Positions 11,110-20,517 of a DNA stretch of 58,946 nt are shown here, piece by piece. The stretch lies in the IMG/VR virus record IMGVR_UViG_3300024243_001175, positions 1-58,946 of that record. One strand, written 5' to 3'. Under the pieces are notes generated by a model. That model was given only the letters and a program-made list of their open reading frames with translations. It did not search any database and had not been told where the DNA came from. A program made the translations under genes and the position numbers. Numbering within the stretch: position 1 is the first letter of the stretch; each line of letters opens with the position of its first letter. Source of the DNA: a virus.

Positions 11110-13218
11110 ATGAACTCATTAATTTCGCATGGACAAGCTAGAAAAAAATCTCTTTTACCTGCATTAACTCAAAAAGCAAAATTTGTGAATTTTTGTTATG
11201 AAATAGAAATAATAAAACAAGAACTTTTAATGCTTTTTCATGATGAACAAAATAATGAAATAGATCATAGTAATACAGATGATAAAATAGAAAAGATTAT
11301 AAGAGAAATAGTTAACACTTTTTTAAAAAAATCAACTATATATACAAAATCAAGATATTCAAATAATGTTAATTTTATTTGAAATAATATTTATTTACCT
11401 GATAATATACAGGAAAATATTATCAAATGAATGAATAAAACTAACTATTGTCAAAGTAGTTTTCAAGATATAGTATTACTATTAAATACATTAAAGGCTC
11501 ATTTTTGGTGTAATGAGAAGAAAAATAAAAGTGTTTATGATGTATTGTTTTATAATAGAAATTTAGAAATATTTTTATACCCAATAGAAATAATTGATAT
11601 TAATCAATTCATGGAACATTTAAAAGCTAATTATGATTATCTATTAAAGCCATATCTACAAAATAGTTATAAGTTTGAAATTAATTTAGATGATTTAGAT
11701 GAATATCCATATGAAATCAAAGTATTATATGAATCAGAAACAAAAAAAAATAATCAAAAATTAAAAGTAGTAAAATTAAATTGAAATCATTATTTTTATT
11801 TTGATGAAATAACAAAGGAAATTTTAGATTTGTTTTTAGTTATACAAGAAATACATATTTTAGATATAGAAGCAGAAAAATATAGAGACAAAGTATTGAA
11901 AATATTAGATAAAATGTGATGAAATATAGCGAATATAAATGAACTCTATAAACTTAATCAAAATTTTAATTATATAGATATTGATTTTCATGATGAAACA
12001 ATTGATTTAAAATGTGTAGAAAGAGATATAAAAAGAATAGGGGATTGAGAGTTAATTATATGAAAATTGTATTTTAATATAAGTTCAGCTAGATTTGAAA
12101 AAATTGAAAAATCTGGAGTCGATAAAGAAATAATAAAATATTTAAAAAATTGTCAAGAATATTTTAATGATTTTTATACTCAATCTACTGATAATGTAAT
12201 AAATTTCAGTGCAGTTTATTCTATTTTTACTGCTATTTTAAATAAAAATTGAATAACTTTGATAGGTAATTATAAAGAATACATAAAAATAATTACTTTA
12301 CTATTTTCTTTAGATAATTATGTATCTAATTCAAGAATATATAATGAAAATAATTTTTTGAGTTTATTATTAGAAAAAAAACCTTTTGAATATGAAAAAA
12401 TAAAAGAATTATATTTTAAAGATATAGAGTGAGAAGATTTTGAAAATCTAGAAAAAGATGATTTTTACAATGAATTTATAGGTATAGATGAAGATTGTAT
12501 ATTTCAAAAAGAATTAAATAATACTATTAGTTTTATAAAGAATTGAGAATTTGATAAATTTGATAGCTTAAGTTTTTATAATTATTTTAATTCTCAAGAA
12601 AAAATAAATCAATTTCTAGATAATTTTCAATCATTTAGAGATAAAATATATTTAATAAATTATATAACAATAACTTTTGATGAAAATACATTTATTGATA
12701 ATTTTTTAAAATTAATAAATTTAAAATGATTTGAATTAAAATGAATAAGTGATTTATTAAAAAATAAAGATAAAATAGATAACAGGTTATTGAATGTAAT
12801 AGGTGATATATATGATTCTTGAATAGATAAATATGATTTTAATCAATTAGATATTGAAGATCTTTATAATATATCTGATATGATTGATGTTAGATATTTT
12901 ATGGTAAATAAATTATCCAGTTATATACTTATATGATATAATTTTGTAGATTTTCAAAATATAAGTGCTAAATTAATAATTAATTTATGAAGATATCTAA
13001 AAAATAATGAATTAGTAAAATATAATGATTGTAAAATAATTTTTACAAATAAAAACAAAATAGAATTTGATTATGATGAAATAAAAAAAGTATTTATAAA
13101 TATTGAAGACTTAAAAGATTTTGAAAATTCTTTTGTTTATATAGATGATAATAAAATAGAAATTGATTATATCAACACAAATATTTTTAGAAATGTGGTG
13201 AAAAAGATTTTTAAATAA
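11110..13218 (+). CDS. Large hypothetical protein, 702 residues
   Basis: Asn/Ile/Lys/Asp-rich and unrecognised. It has mixed secondary structure, with many short IDI/EFD strands. Around residues 575-595 it carries GIDKYDFNQLDIEDLYNISD, resembling a segment of the 747-residue protein encoded at 7836. Last gene of the run; a terminator follows at 13243-13277 and then the tmRNA gene. Confidence 0.85.
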
Positions 13219-13242
13219 ATGATATTAGTAATAAAAAAAATT

Positions 13243-13277
13243 AAAAAAACTAAAAACTTTACATTTTTAGTTTTTTT
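13243..13277 (+). terminator. Intrinsic terminator
   Basis: A 14-bp A/T stem (13243-13256 with 13264-13277) with loop CTTTACA and a 3' T-run, directly after the 702-residue gene and before the tmRNA promoter. Confidence 0.7.
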
Positions 13278-13284
13278 TATATAC

Positions 13285-13290
13285 TATAAT
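13285..13290 (+). promoter_or_regulatory. -10 element of the tmRNA promoter
   Basis: TATAAT lies 10 bases before the mature 5' end of the tmRNA, at a perfect distance for initiation at or near position 13300. No clear -35 is visible because the region overlaps the terminator arm; TTTACA at 13258 is too far upstream. Confidence 0.6.
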
Positions 13291-13300
13291 TACAAGATAT

Positions 13301-13766
13301 GGGGCTAATCTTGGTTTCTATCGGGAGATCAGCTCGGGTTATATGCTATCAGGGAGATGTTTATGGCTTCCTTTAATCAATCATAGATAACAATAAGTGC
13401 AAATACTTATAACAGAGCCAAAGCTAGTTTATCTAACTTTGCAGCTGCAGCTTTTAAAGCTCCAGCTTTCGTTGCTGCCTAACCAAACTGGTAGTAACTG
13501 TAGCCTTTGCTAGACAATGAGTGCCGATTGGCCTGCTACACATTTTATAAAAACTTCGACTCTTAAGGTTTTATAGAATTATAAAATAGAGTTTTTTCTA
13601 ATAAGTCTTTTAATTTGTTCTTGTTTTAGAAAAATATTGTAGAATAGATTATTATGTAGTTTTTTGTTTATTTTCTTTGCTTACATAATTATTAAAATAA
13701 ACTATGATAGTAGAAGTATTTCTTTAGCCTTCCGAGACGTCGGTTCAAATCCGTCTAGCTCCACCA
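13301..13766 (+). ncRNA. ssrA: tmRNA (transfer-messenger RNA)
   Basis: Rescues ribosomes stalled on broken mRNAs and tags the products for proteolysis. The 5' end GGGGCTA pairs with TAGCTCC near the 3' end, including the G-U pair at the third position typical of alanyl tmRNA, and the CCA is encoded. The T arm reads GGTTCAAATCC. The tag frame begins at GCA 13399 with ANTYNRAK and ends APAFVAA before UAA at 13480-13482, giving 27 codons. That is long, but it has the usual hydrophobic-Ala-Ala end. The 3' terminus is the integration site of the adjacent element, and the recombinase gene ends inside it on the opposite strand. Confidence 0.96.
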
Positions 13767-15191
13767 TTTATGATAATTGACCTTTTGAAGGGCTTTAAAG
13801 AAGAGGTTTTCCTCAATGTAAAGCCTTTTTTTGTTGTCTATTTGGAGTTCGACCACGATAGAATTAATGATTCATACCTTTTGCTCTATATTCATCGTTT
13901 TCCACTTAGTAGAGAGCTCTACAAGGAGTTCGACCATCTTATCAAAATTCTCCAAAATATCCTTATCATCATTATCTAATCTAATAATTTGATCTTTTAA
14001 ATCAGCAATATCATTTATTAACTGATTCTTCATATCAGTGAATTCTTCAGAAGTAATTTCTCAATTAGACCTCATTTTTATAAGTGAGGTTTTTTCATTT
14101 TCTAATTTAGATAATTTTTTATTAAATACATCTCTTTTTTTTCTGTTGTATTCAACTCTTTCTGTATAGAAATCTTTTAATCAATTTTTAACATCTTCCT
14201 TATATTTCTTTGGAATACTGTATAACCAAATATTTTCATCAAAAACTTTAATAATTTCATTTTGATTATACCAAAGTCTAGTTCAAGTTGCTTTTGATTT
14301 TCTTGAGTGAACATGAAAATATATGTATTTCTTTTTTAATAATGAAGTACACATTAAATCTCATGTTTCTTTATGTCTTACTTTTCATTTTAAGGGGGTT
14401 AATTGCCTATCTAAGACATAAGTTATTCATCTTCAATATTGATTAGCCTTATCCCATAATTGTTTCGATATAAGAGATTCATGTTTTCAATCATATAATT
14501 CTCAAGCATATTCAATAACACCATAATAAAATGGATTTTTAACCATTCTTTCAATTACAGATCTAGGTACTTTATTTCATTTTTTTGTTCTTAATCATTC
14601 TTCACTTATAACACTAGTTATTAAATCATAACTATGTCATTCAGATCTCATTTCAAAAATTCTTTTTATATAATGAAAAGTATCCTTATCAATATCAGCT
14701 CATCTAGTTTCTTTATTATTTACATAACCTATAGGAACTCTTGAAACTATTCATCAAGATTTAACTTTTGTATTTATTCATTCAATCACTTTTTTTCTCA
14801 AATCAACAATATATTGATTAGAAAATCAAAAATGAATTGAAAGCATTAAAACTTGATCACCAGTAAAAATTCATTCTTTACAATGAATTTCTTGAATTTT
14901 TCTATTTTGAGCATACCATTTTAGAGTACCTTCATCTACAGCATTTCTTGTAAGTCTATCTAAATGAAGAGTAATAATAGTATCAACTTCTCATTTTTCA
15001 AGCATCATGATCATTTTGTTAAATCATTCTCTTCAAGGTTGTTTAGCACTTTTTGCTTCAAGTATTGTTTCAACAATATTAAAATTGTATTCCTTGCAAT
15101 AATCAAGACACCATTGTAGTTGAGTATCAAGTGATTGTACTTGCATATCATCTCTATCAGTTGATTTTCTACAATAGATTATTGCTCTCAT
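13755..15191 (-). CDS. Large serine recombinase (integrase)
   Basis: 478 residues. The N-terminal resolvase domain has the nucleophile in IIYCRKSTD (Ser10) and the helper region LHLDRLTRNAVD near residue 85. A recombinase domain follows (GGIVSRVPIGYVNNKET), then a zinc-ribbon-like region that has lost most cysteines, and a C-terminal coiled coil. It catalyses integration and excision of the element. The last codons (KWWS then UAG) lie inside the tmRNA gene, so the C-terminus is set by the attachment site. Its 3' coding region also carries a terminator acting on the other strand. It is separated by 3 bases from the ImmA-like gene upstream. Confidence 0.93.
13761..13769 (+). other. Attachment-site core (left), attL
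   Basis: CCACCATTT spans the last six bases of the tmRNA and three beyond. The same nine bases recur at 55793-55801, within the 3' end of the second recombinase gene. tmRNA 3' ends are classic integration targets. The exact crossover point cannot be told from one sequence. Confidence 0.6.
13791..13832 (+). terminator. Terminator for tmRNA supplied by the integrated element
   Basis: GGCTTTA (13791-13797) pairs with TAAAGCC (13819-13825), with an inner GAGG/CCTC pair, followed by seven T. It lies 25 bases after the tmRNA 3' end, within the recombinase coding sequence read on the other strand. It would replace the terminator displaced by integration. Confidence 0.75.
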
Positions 15192-15194
15192 ATT

Positions 15195-15605
15195 TTAAGT
15201 ATAGATTAGTTTTAATTTCTTTTCTATTAGTCTTTCAGGAACGACTAAAAATTGAGCTAATGTTGGAATATTTTCATGTTCTTCCCATAGCTCTTTAATT
15301 TGTGCAGTAGGACATAATAGATCCATTGCAAAATTATCTGCTTTTTTCTCCTTTTCTTCTTTACATGCAAATATTCCTTTAGATGCTCATATCTCTCAAT
15401 CGATATAATGTCATAACTCATGAGCTAAAGTAAATCTTTTTTCAGCTAAACTCAATGATTTATTAATTACAATATTTTTTCATGATATAAAACCATTAAT
15501 TTTACTAAAATTAAAGTATTCAATATTGATTCATAAGCTATGTATTACTTCTTCAATATTAATTGGTAATTCGTTGTTTTTATAATTATCTAGAAAGTCT
15601 CTCAT
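15195..15605 (-). CDS. ImmA/IrrE-family metallopeptidase
   Basis: 136 residues with the zinc-binding LAHELGHYID motif (HELGH at 62-66) and the downstream glutamate region KKADNFAMDLLCP typical of the M78 family. In ICEBs1 and related elements such proteases cleave the partner repressor after DNA damage or quorum signals. Here the gene is encoded between the repressor and the recombinase on the same strand, so it is the probable induction switch of this prophage. It ends 3 bases before the recombinase start codon. Confidence 0.9.
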
Positions 15606-15677
15606 TATCAATTTTTTATTTCAATTAAAATAGTGATTTCATAAAAATACACTAAAAATAATTATTTTAAGAAAATG

Positions 15678-16133
15678 CTAGTCTTTTAACATATTTTTCA
15701 AAAAAGTTGTATCTCATTGTTCAATTTTAAACCTAGCATAAGCAATAATATCATTTAAAACAGCTTCATCATTTGTTCCAAATTCTCTTGAAAGAGCTAA
15801 CCTTAAATCTTCTAATTTTAAATTTTTTAATAAATCAGAATTATCATCTAATATTTTTCATGTAGCTATTTCATATTCATATTTCCTAGCTTTTTTTAAT
15901 AGTTTATCAAAATCAACTTCACTCATTCATAAACTTATAGCCATTTTTTTATAAATTTCTAAATTAGAAGTAGATCTTCTTCAATTTAATAAATCACTAA
16001 TATATGGTTGAGATTTATTTAATAATTCAGCTAATCATATAACAGTCTGTTCTTTTTCTTCTAAATACCTATAAATTTCAGATCCAAGAAACTTACAGAT
16101 ACTATCAATGTTAACTATTTTTTCTTTGTACAT
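15678..16133 (-). CDS. Helix-turn-helix repressor (Cro/CI-like)
   Basis: 151 residues. An XRE-type HTH occupies about residues 22-75 (GLAELLNKSQPYISDLLNGR), followed by an acidic helical C-terminus with ARKYEYEIATGKIL and REFGTNDEAVLNDIIAYARF. The partner ImmA-like protease downstream suggests that the C-terminal part is the cleavage target. It is divergent from the early lytic genes, with the promoter at 16169-16196. Confidence 0.88.
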
Positions 16134-16168
16134 GTTATTATTTAAGGAATATAACTAATATAGGTAAT

Positions 16169-16196
16169 AGTATATATTTATTTACTCTAAAGTCAA
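16169..16196 (-). promoter_or_regulatory. Repressor-operon promoter
   Basis: On the minus strand TTGACT (16196-16191) and TATACT (16174-16169) are separated by 16 bases, giving a start about 30 bases before the repressor ATG. An imperfect palindrome, CTAATA-TAGG-TAATAG, at 16154-16169 overlaps the start region and could be an operator. Confidence 0.6.
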
Positions 16197-16246
16197 TAGA
16201 TTTTTAATGAAAACATCTCTCAGAGGTATAAAAAAGTGATAAAAAA

Positions 16247-16297
16247 CATTTGCATTATACACAAAAAAGGTTATATTGGTGTTGTGGAATGCAAATG
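16247..16297 (+). promoter_or_regulatory. Early-region inverted repeat, possible operator or RNA hairpin
   Basis: CATTTGCATT (16247-16256) is the exact reverse complement of AATGCAAATG (16288-16297), and just inside CACAA pairs with TTGTG. Between them lies TATATT, a plausible -10 for the rightward genes. It could be paired operator half-sites around the early promoter or a long hairpin. It lies in the repressor/early intergenic space (16134-16387), which otherwise holds no gene. Confidence 0.5.
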
Positions 16298-16387
16298 ATC
16301 TTTAACATAAGCCGATAACAGACAAATAATATTTTTTTGATTTTTACTATAACCAAATTAAGTTATACAAGTAATAAAATTAAAAAA

Positions 16388-16552
16388 ATGAAATCTGAAG
16401 ATAAAAAATGGAAGTGGATTAACTGTGCTTTTTATCTCGATGAACCCATAGAGGAGAATGAGATACAAAAAGCACTTAAAGATGAGTTTGTAAAGAAAGA
16501 TTTATTTAACATAGTAGAAATTTTATTACAGGCTGATAATAATACCACTTAA
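16388..16552 (+). CDS. Small early phage protein, 54 residues
   Basis: Starts MKSEDKKWKWINCAFYLDEP; acidic, helical C-terminal half. First gene of the rightward early operon, 11 bases before the next. A TTG at 16337 would extend it by 17 residues, but the ATG has the more plausible start. Function unknown. Confidence 0.6.
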   Translation: MKSEDKKWKWINCAFYLDEPIEENEIQKALKDEFVKKDLFNIVEILLQADNNTT

Positions 16553-16562
16553 CATTAAAACA

Positions 16563-16796
16563 ATGAGATTAATAGAGAGAAAAGTTAAAGATAATACTCT
16601 GGTTGAATTATTAGCTAAAAAGCTAAAAAAGAAACCATACCTTGTAAGATATCACATCAATAAATATAAAAATCCAAGATGGGAAACTAAATGGAAGTTA
16701 ACTCAAGCTATAAATGAAATTGAGTGAAAAACTAAACAAGCTAGATATAGCATTTTAGATTTATTTGGTAATGATGATAACTTATGAGAAAAATAA
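16563..16796 (+). CDS. Small basic early phage protein, 77 residues
   Basis: MRLIERKVKDNTLVELLAKK then KKPYLVRYHINKYKNPRW: a short helix-turn-helix-like basic N-terminal part suggests DNA binding, but no family is recognised. Overlaps the next gene by 13 bases. Confidence 0.65.
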
Positions 16797-16945
16797 GGAG
16801 TAATAATAACTGCATTGTCTACAAAATAACACTAATCATCATAATAATATGATGGGTAGGACATTCTGATTACTGTACTAAAAAATTAGAATGTGAAGCT
16901 GGTTTATTTTATAACAATAGCATATGTGAACAACTGTTACAGTAG
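16784..16945 (+). CDS. Small single-span membrane protein, 53 residues
   Basis: After the basic start MRKIRSNNN, residues 11-24 are VYKITLIIIIIGWVG, a membrane segment or signal anchor, followed by a short tail with four cysteines (DYCTKKLECEAG and SICEQ), suggesting disulphides outside the membrane. Overlaps both neighbours by 13 and 22 bases. Confidence 0.6.
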
Positions 16946-17139
16946 ACCATAAAAAATATGAGTCTATGAAAAGAGAAATTGAGGTACTGAAAAGTATTGA
17001 TAATGATAAGTTCTGTAGATTTATAGAATTTATAAACTGATTTTCTGATGAGATTAATATAAAATGATATATTAATAATTTCATAGAAGATGAGTTATCT
17101 AAATATAGAGATTTAGAATCTAACTTAGAATTATGATAA
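16924..17139 (+). CDS. Small early phage protein, 71 residues
   Basis: MGTTVTVDHKKYESMKREIE then an acidic helical remainder, ending with two glycines encoded near UGA before UAA. ATG 16966 is an internal alternative start. Probably coiled coil. Function unknown. Confidence 0.6.
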
Positions 17140-17440
17140 GAGATTTTAAAGCAAAAGAGAAGTTATTTAATAAGATAAGTAAAACTTATTATTAACTTAT
17201 AGATCAAACAAAAATGAGTGATCTAGAATACTGAAGTCTACTTGAAATATGAGATAAAATCATATCTATGGAAGATAGGTATAAAGAGAATATGTAATAG
17301 CTTTTTATTAAAACTTTATGAAAAATAAATGAAAAGAAAGAGCTTCTAATAAAAGAAGCTCAATCCGTGAACACTCATTTACACATAAGTGAAATAAGCT
17401 ATGACATAATAGTAATTTATTACATTAAGTCAATAACACG
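17133..17440 (+). other. Stretch with only very short ORFs and a hairpin
   Basis: Possible tiny genes are 17133-17195 (20 residues), 17214-17297 (27 residues, MSDLEYGSLLEIGDKIISME) and 17318-17428 (36 residues, very basic, MKNKGKERASNKRSSIREH). A perfect 8-bp hairpin GAGCTTCT/AGAAGCTC sits at 17340-17361 without a T-run. None of the ORFs can be supported by family resemblance; the second and third are the most plausible. Confidence 0.4.
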
Positions 17441-18247
17441 ATGACAGATATACAACTTTGGAAAGACCAAACTAAGCTATCAGAGGTAAAGCAATTATTT
17501 GCACCTAAGCTAACTGAAAATGAATTCAATACATTTGTATGAATTTGAAAAGCAACTTGATTAAACCCATTTTTGAGAGAAATATGGGCTGTTAAGTATT
17601 CAACTCAACCTGCAAGTATATTTATATGAAGAGATGGTTATAGAAAATCAGCTCAATCGAATAAAGAGTATGACTATCATACAGTAGATTCGGTATATTC
17701 AAATGACATATTTGAGGTAGAAAACTGAGAAGTTAAACATAAATATAACTTCACAAATAGATGAAATCTAGTCTGAGCATACTGTATAGTAAAAAGAAAA
17801 ACTGCAAGTAAATCAATGTTTAGTTTTGTAGATTTATGAGAATATAATACGAATTTGAGTGTATGGAAACAAAAACCAGCAACAATGATTAAAAAAGTAG
17901 CTGAAGCTCAAGCTCTTAGATGAACATTTCAAGAACTTTTCGCAGGAACTTATGATGAAAGTGAAGAAATAAAAGATGATGTTAAACAAGAAGTAAGTGA
18001 AGATACACAAAATAAAAATTATGAGCTATATTATGATAAAATGATGGCTGTAATAAATGAAGATGAACTTAGAAAAGTTTTTATAGAACTGAATAAAGAA
18101 AGGAAGAAAAATAAAGATTATATTTCTGAGAATAAGGTTAAAGAATTAGTGAAAATAAAAGATGAAGTAAAAGAAAAATTAACTGATAATATTGTAGAAG
18201 CTGAAATAGTAGAAGAAAAACCAAAACCTAAGACTAAATCTAAATAA
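17441..18247 (+). CDS. recT: RecT-family single-strand annealing protein
   Basis: 268 residues. Phage recombinase that anneals complementary single strands. The family core is clear: GLNPFLREIWAVKY near residue 38, FIGRDGYRKSAQ near 65, then GAYCIVKRK, and WKQKPATMIKKVAEAQALR near 150, followed by LFAGTYDESEE. The C-terminal 90 residues are a charged variable tail. The neighbouring RecB-like nuclease gene (22 bases downstream) is the usual exonuclease partner that generates the single strands. UGA is read as glycine in all conserved motifs. Confidence 0.93.
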
Positions 18248-18268
18248 TAATTCCTAATAAAACTAAAC

Positions 18269-19318
18269 ATGTGAAAAATTAAAAGTTTAAGCTGGTCTAA
18301 GTTAAGCTCATTTGAGAACTATAGATCACAATTTATAAAAACATATTTCGAGGAAGAACCATTCTTTGAAACAAAAGAGATAATTTTTTGAAAAATACTT
18401 TGAACTATGATTGAACTTTGAAGTTTTGATGAAGAAGAAATAATCTTAACTTTATCAAAAAATAGAAATTGAGAAGTAGAACAAATAGAATGATGGAAAG
18501 AGAAAAATTATAGAGAAACTATTGCTAGAATTTCTGAAAATGAGGATTTTATAGAAACACTCCTAAACTTCCAATTTGATTTATATCCTGTATATGAGCA
18601 AAAGCTTCAACAATTTATAGATTGAATCTTCTGTCTTTGATTTTTAGATAATTGTCCTGATATAGTAGATGATTGATTAGAGAGTTTTAGAGAATTTAAA
18701 ACAGGTAAAAAACCTTGGGATCAAGAAAGAGCTGATAATCACTGACAATTATATTTTTATGCAATGCTTATAGAAGAGCAATCGTGAAAAATACCAACTC
18801 ATGCTTACCTTGATTGGCTAGAAACATCAGAAGATTCTGTCTGAAATATAATACCAACTTGAGAAATAAAAACATTTAAAGTAAACATAGATCCAAAGGA
18901 AGTAAAAAAGATGAGAAAAAAAGTACCAAAGGCTTTTGAAGAAATGAATAAAGAATATGAAAAATGGCTTGAATCTCAAGAATGACAATTAGAGATAGAT
19001 TCAACTGATATGGAGGAATATGTAAGACTTGAAAGAGAAAAAAGAGAAATTATAGATAAACAAACAGTATTGAAAAAGGAGATTGATAAACATATGAAAG
19101 AAAAAAAAGTAGATACATTTAAAAGAGATTGATTATGAAGCTTCTATTATCTTCAGAAGAAAAAATGGGATTACTCAGATGATATAATATCAAAAGAGGA
19201 AACTGTAAACCAAAAATATAAACAGGAAATGCTAGAGGTTAATGACTTAAAAAATGACTTCGAGGAATCACATACACCTGAGATATCCTATAATCTGAGT
19301 TTTAGACTCTGAAAATAG
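18269..19318 (+). CDS. RecB-like PD-(D/E)XK nuclease, partner of RecT
   Basis: 349 residues. Starts MGKIKSLSWSKLSSFENYRS, like the 'SxSxLxxFExCP' opening of RecB-family nucleases. The nuclease core is FIDGIFCLGFLDN then SFREFKTGKKPW near residues 115-150 (GxxD then ExKTG), followed by the motif-III-like QERADNHGQLYFYAML. Makes 3' overhangs for RecT. The C-terminal 130 residues are charged and helical. Confidence 0.85.
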
Positions 19319-19374
19319 GAACTAATGAGGAACTTATAGAATATCTTAAAACTGCAAGAAAAAGGCTTTACAAA

Positions 19375-19686
19375 GTGAAAGCCTTTTCTCGTTCCCGTTC
19401 GATTCCTCAAAACTCTTATCTACATTTAATATTTGATTTTTTAGAAGATTATTGAGAAACATGACATGATAAAGATGAACTGAAAGAAATATTGAAATCT
19501 AAGTTTTTAAGAACTTATTCATTTAAATTAAGAACAACTTATATAAAACCAACAAGAAGTCTTAGTAATAGAGAAATGACAATATTTATAAATAAAATAA
19601 GAGTTTGGGCTCGAGATTTCTTGAGTTTAGATATTCCTGATCCTGAAGAAAAAAGGATGCTTGAATATTATAATAACAAGATCTAA
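19375..19686 (+). CDS. NinB-like phage recombination protein
   Basis: 103 residues. MKAFSRSRSIPQNSYLHLIF resembles the 'RsxxQNxxxH' opening of NinB-like proteins, and RSLSNREMTIFINKIRVWA with SLDIPDPEE matches the characteristic end 'TTxExxxYIxxIxxwAaxELGIxIPxP'. I chose the GTG at 19375, as the frame has no ATG upstream. This GTG sits in the loop of a hairpin (AAGGCTTT/AAAGCCTT, 19361-19388), so initiation may be regulated by structure. Confidence 0.55.
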
Positions 19687-19688
19687 AA

Positions 19689-20507
19689 ATGCTTAAAAAC
19701 TGATATGCAATATGTGATAATGATTGGTTGTTTGAAAAGAAAATAAAATCAGAACTACAATTATTATTATATATTTCTAGCTTAACAGCTGAAAAAGGTT
19801 TTTGTTTTGCTAGTAATTCGCATTTATCTAAAAAGCTGAAATTACACGAAACCAATATTAGTAAAAAAATAAAAAAATTAGAAAAATTATGATTTGTTAA
19901 TATTGAATACGAGTATAGATGATGAGAGGTTATTAGTAGAAAAATACGATTAGCAAAAACACTAACCGACGATAGACAAAAACACCAACCGACGATTAGC
20001 AAAAATGCCAAAGATAATAATACAAGTATTAATAATAACTCTAAAGAGTTAAAGAAGATTGAATCTTCTTCTAATATTGTTAATAAAATTGAATATTGAG
20101 ATAAAGAAATAAATGCTCTTTTAGAATTCTTATATAAATCAATTTGAATTGATGATTTTAAAGAACCTCAGAAATGGCAAAGAATATTCTGAAAACAATG
20201 TATAACATTGATCAAAAGAATATGAAAACAAGAATTTATAAGAAGATTTAAATTAGTATTAGAAGATAACTTTAAAATAAAGAACTGTAATAGTATTAAT
20301 TATCTTTATAAGGAAATAAAAAGTTTTATGCATTCTCCTTTAGTTTGAAGTATATCTGATAGAGTTATAGTTGATAATTTAAGTAAAAATCTAGATATAA
20401 AACAAAAGAAAAAACTGAATGAGATTATTGGAACTTGGAAAGAAGCTCATAAACATAAAGAATTAAGTGAATGAGTTATACAAAATATGATAGATAGTAT
20501 TTTATAA
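19689..20507 (+). CDS. Phage replication initiator (O-like) with internal origin
   Basis: 272 residues. The N-terminal winged-helix-like domain (about 1-85) contains LLLYISSLTAEKGFCFASN, SHLSKKLKLHETNISKKIKK and LEKLGFVNI, like replication initiators and helicase loaders of siphophages. A linker of about residues 86-135 is encoded by the iteron DNA. The C-terminal helical domain (about 136-272) is of the DnaT/lambda-P-contacting kind by position only. Three 23-bp direct repeats in the linker DNA make the comparison with lambda O, which carries its origin inside its own gene. Confidence 0.75.
19947..20015 (+). repeat. Three 23-bp iterons: putative phage replication origin
   Basis: Units start at 19947, 19970 and 19993 with consensus CGATTAGCAAAAACACYAAC. 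Period 23 is not a multiple of three, so the repetition is at DNA level, not of protein. A very A/T-rich stretch (20008-20100) follows, suitable for unwinding. It lies inside the gene for the HTH-containing replication protein. Confidence 0.8.
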
Positions 20508-20517
20508 CCAAATTAAA

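Noticed and set aside
19586-20011. 141-residue minus-strand ORF across the NinB-like and replication genes
   Set aside because: It overlaps two well supported plus-strand genes and shows no motif.
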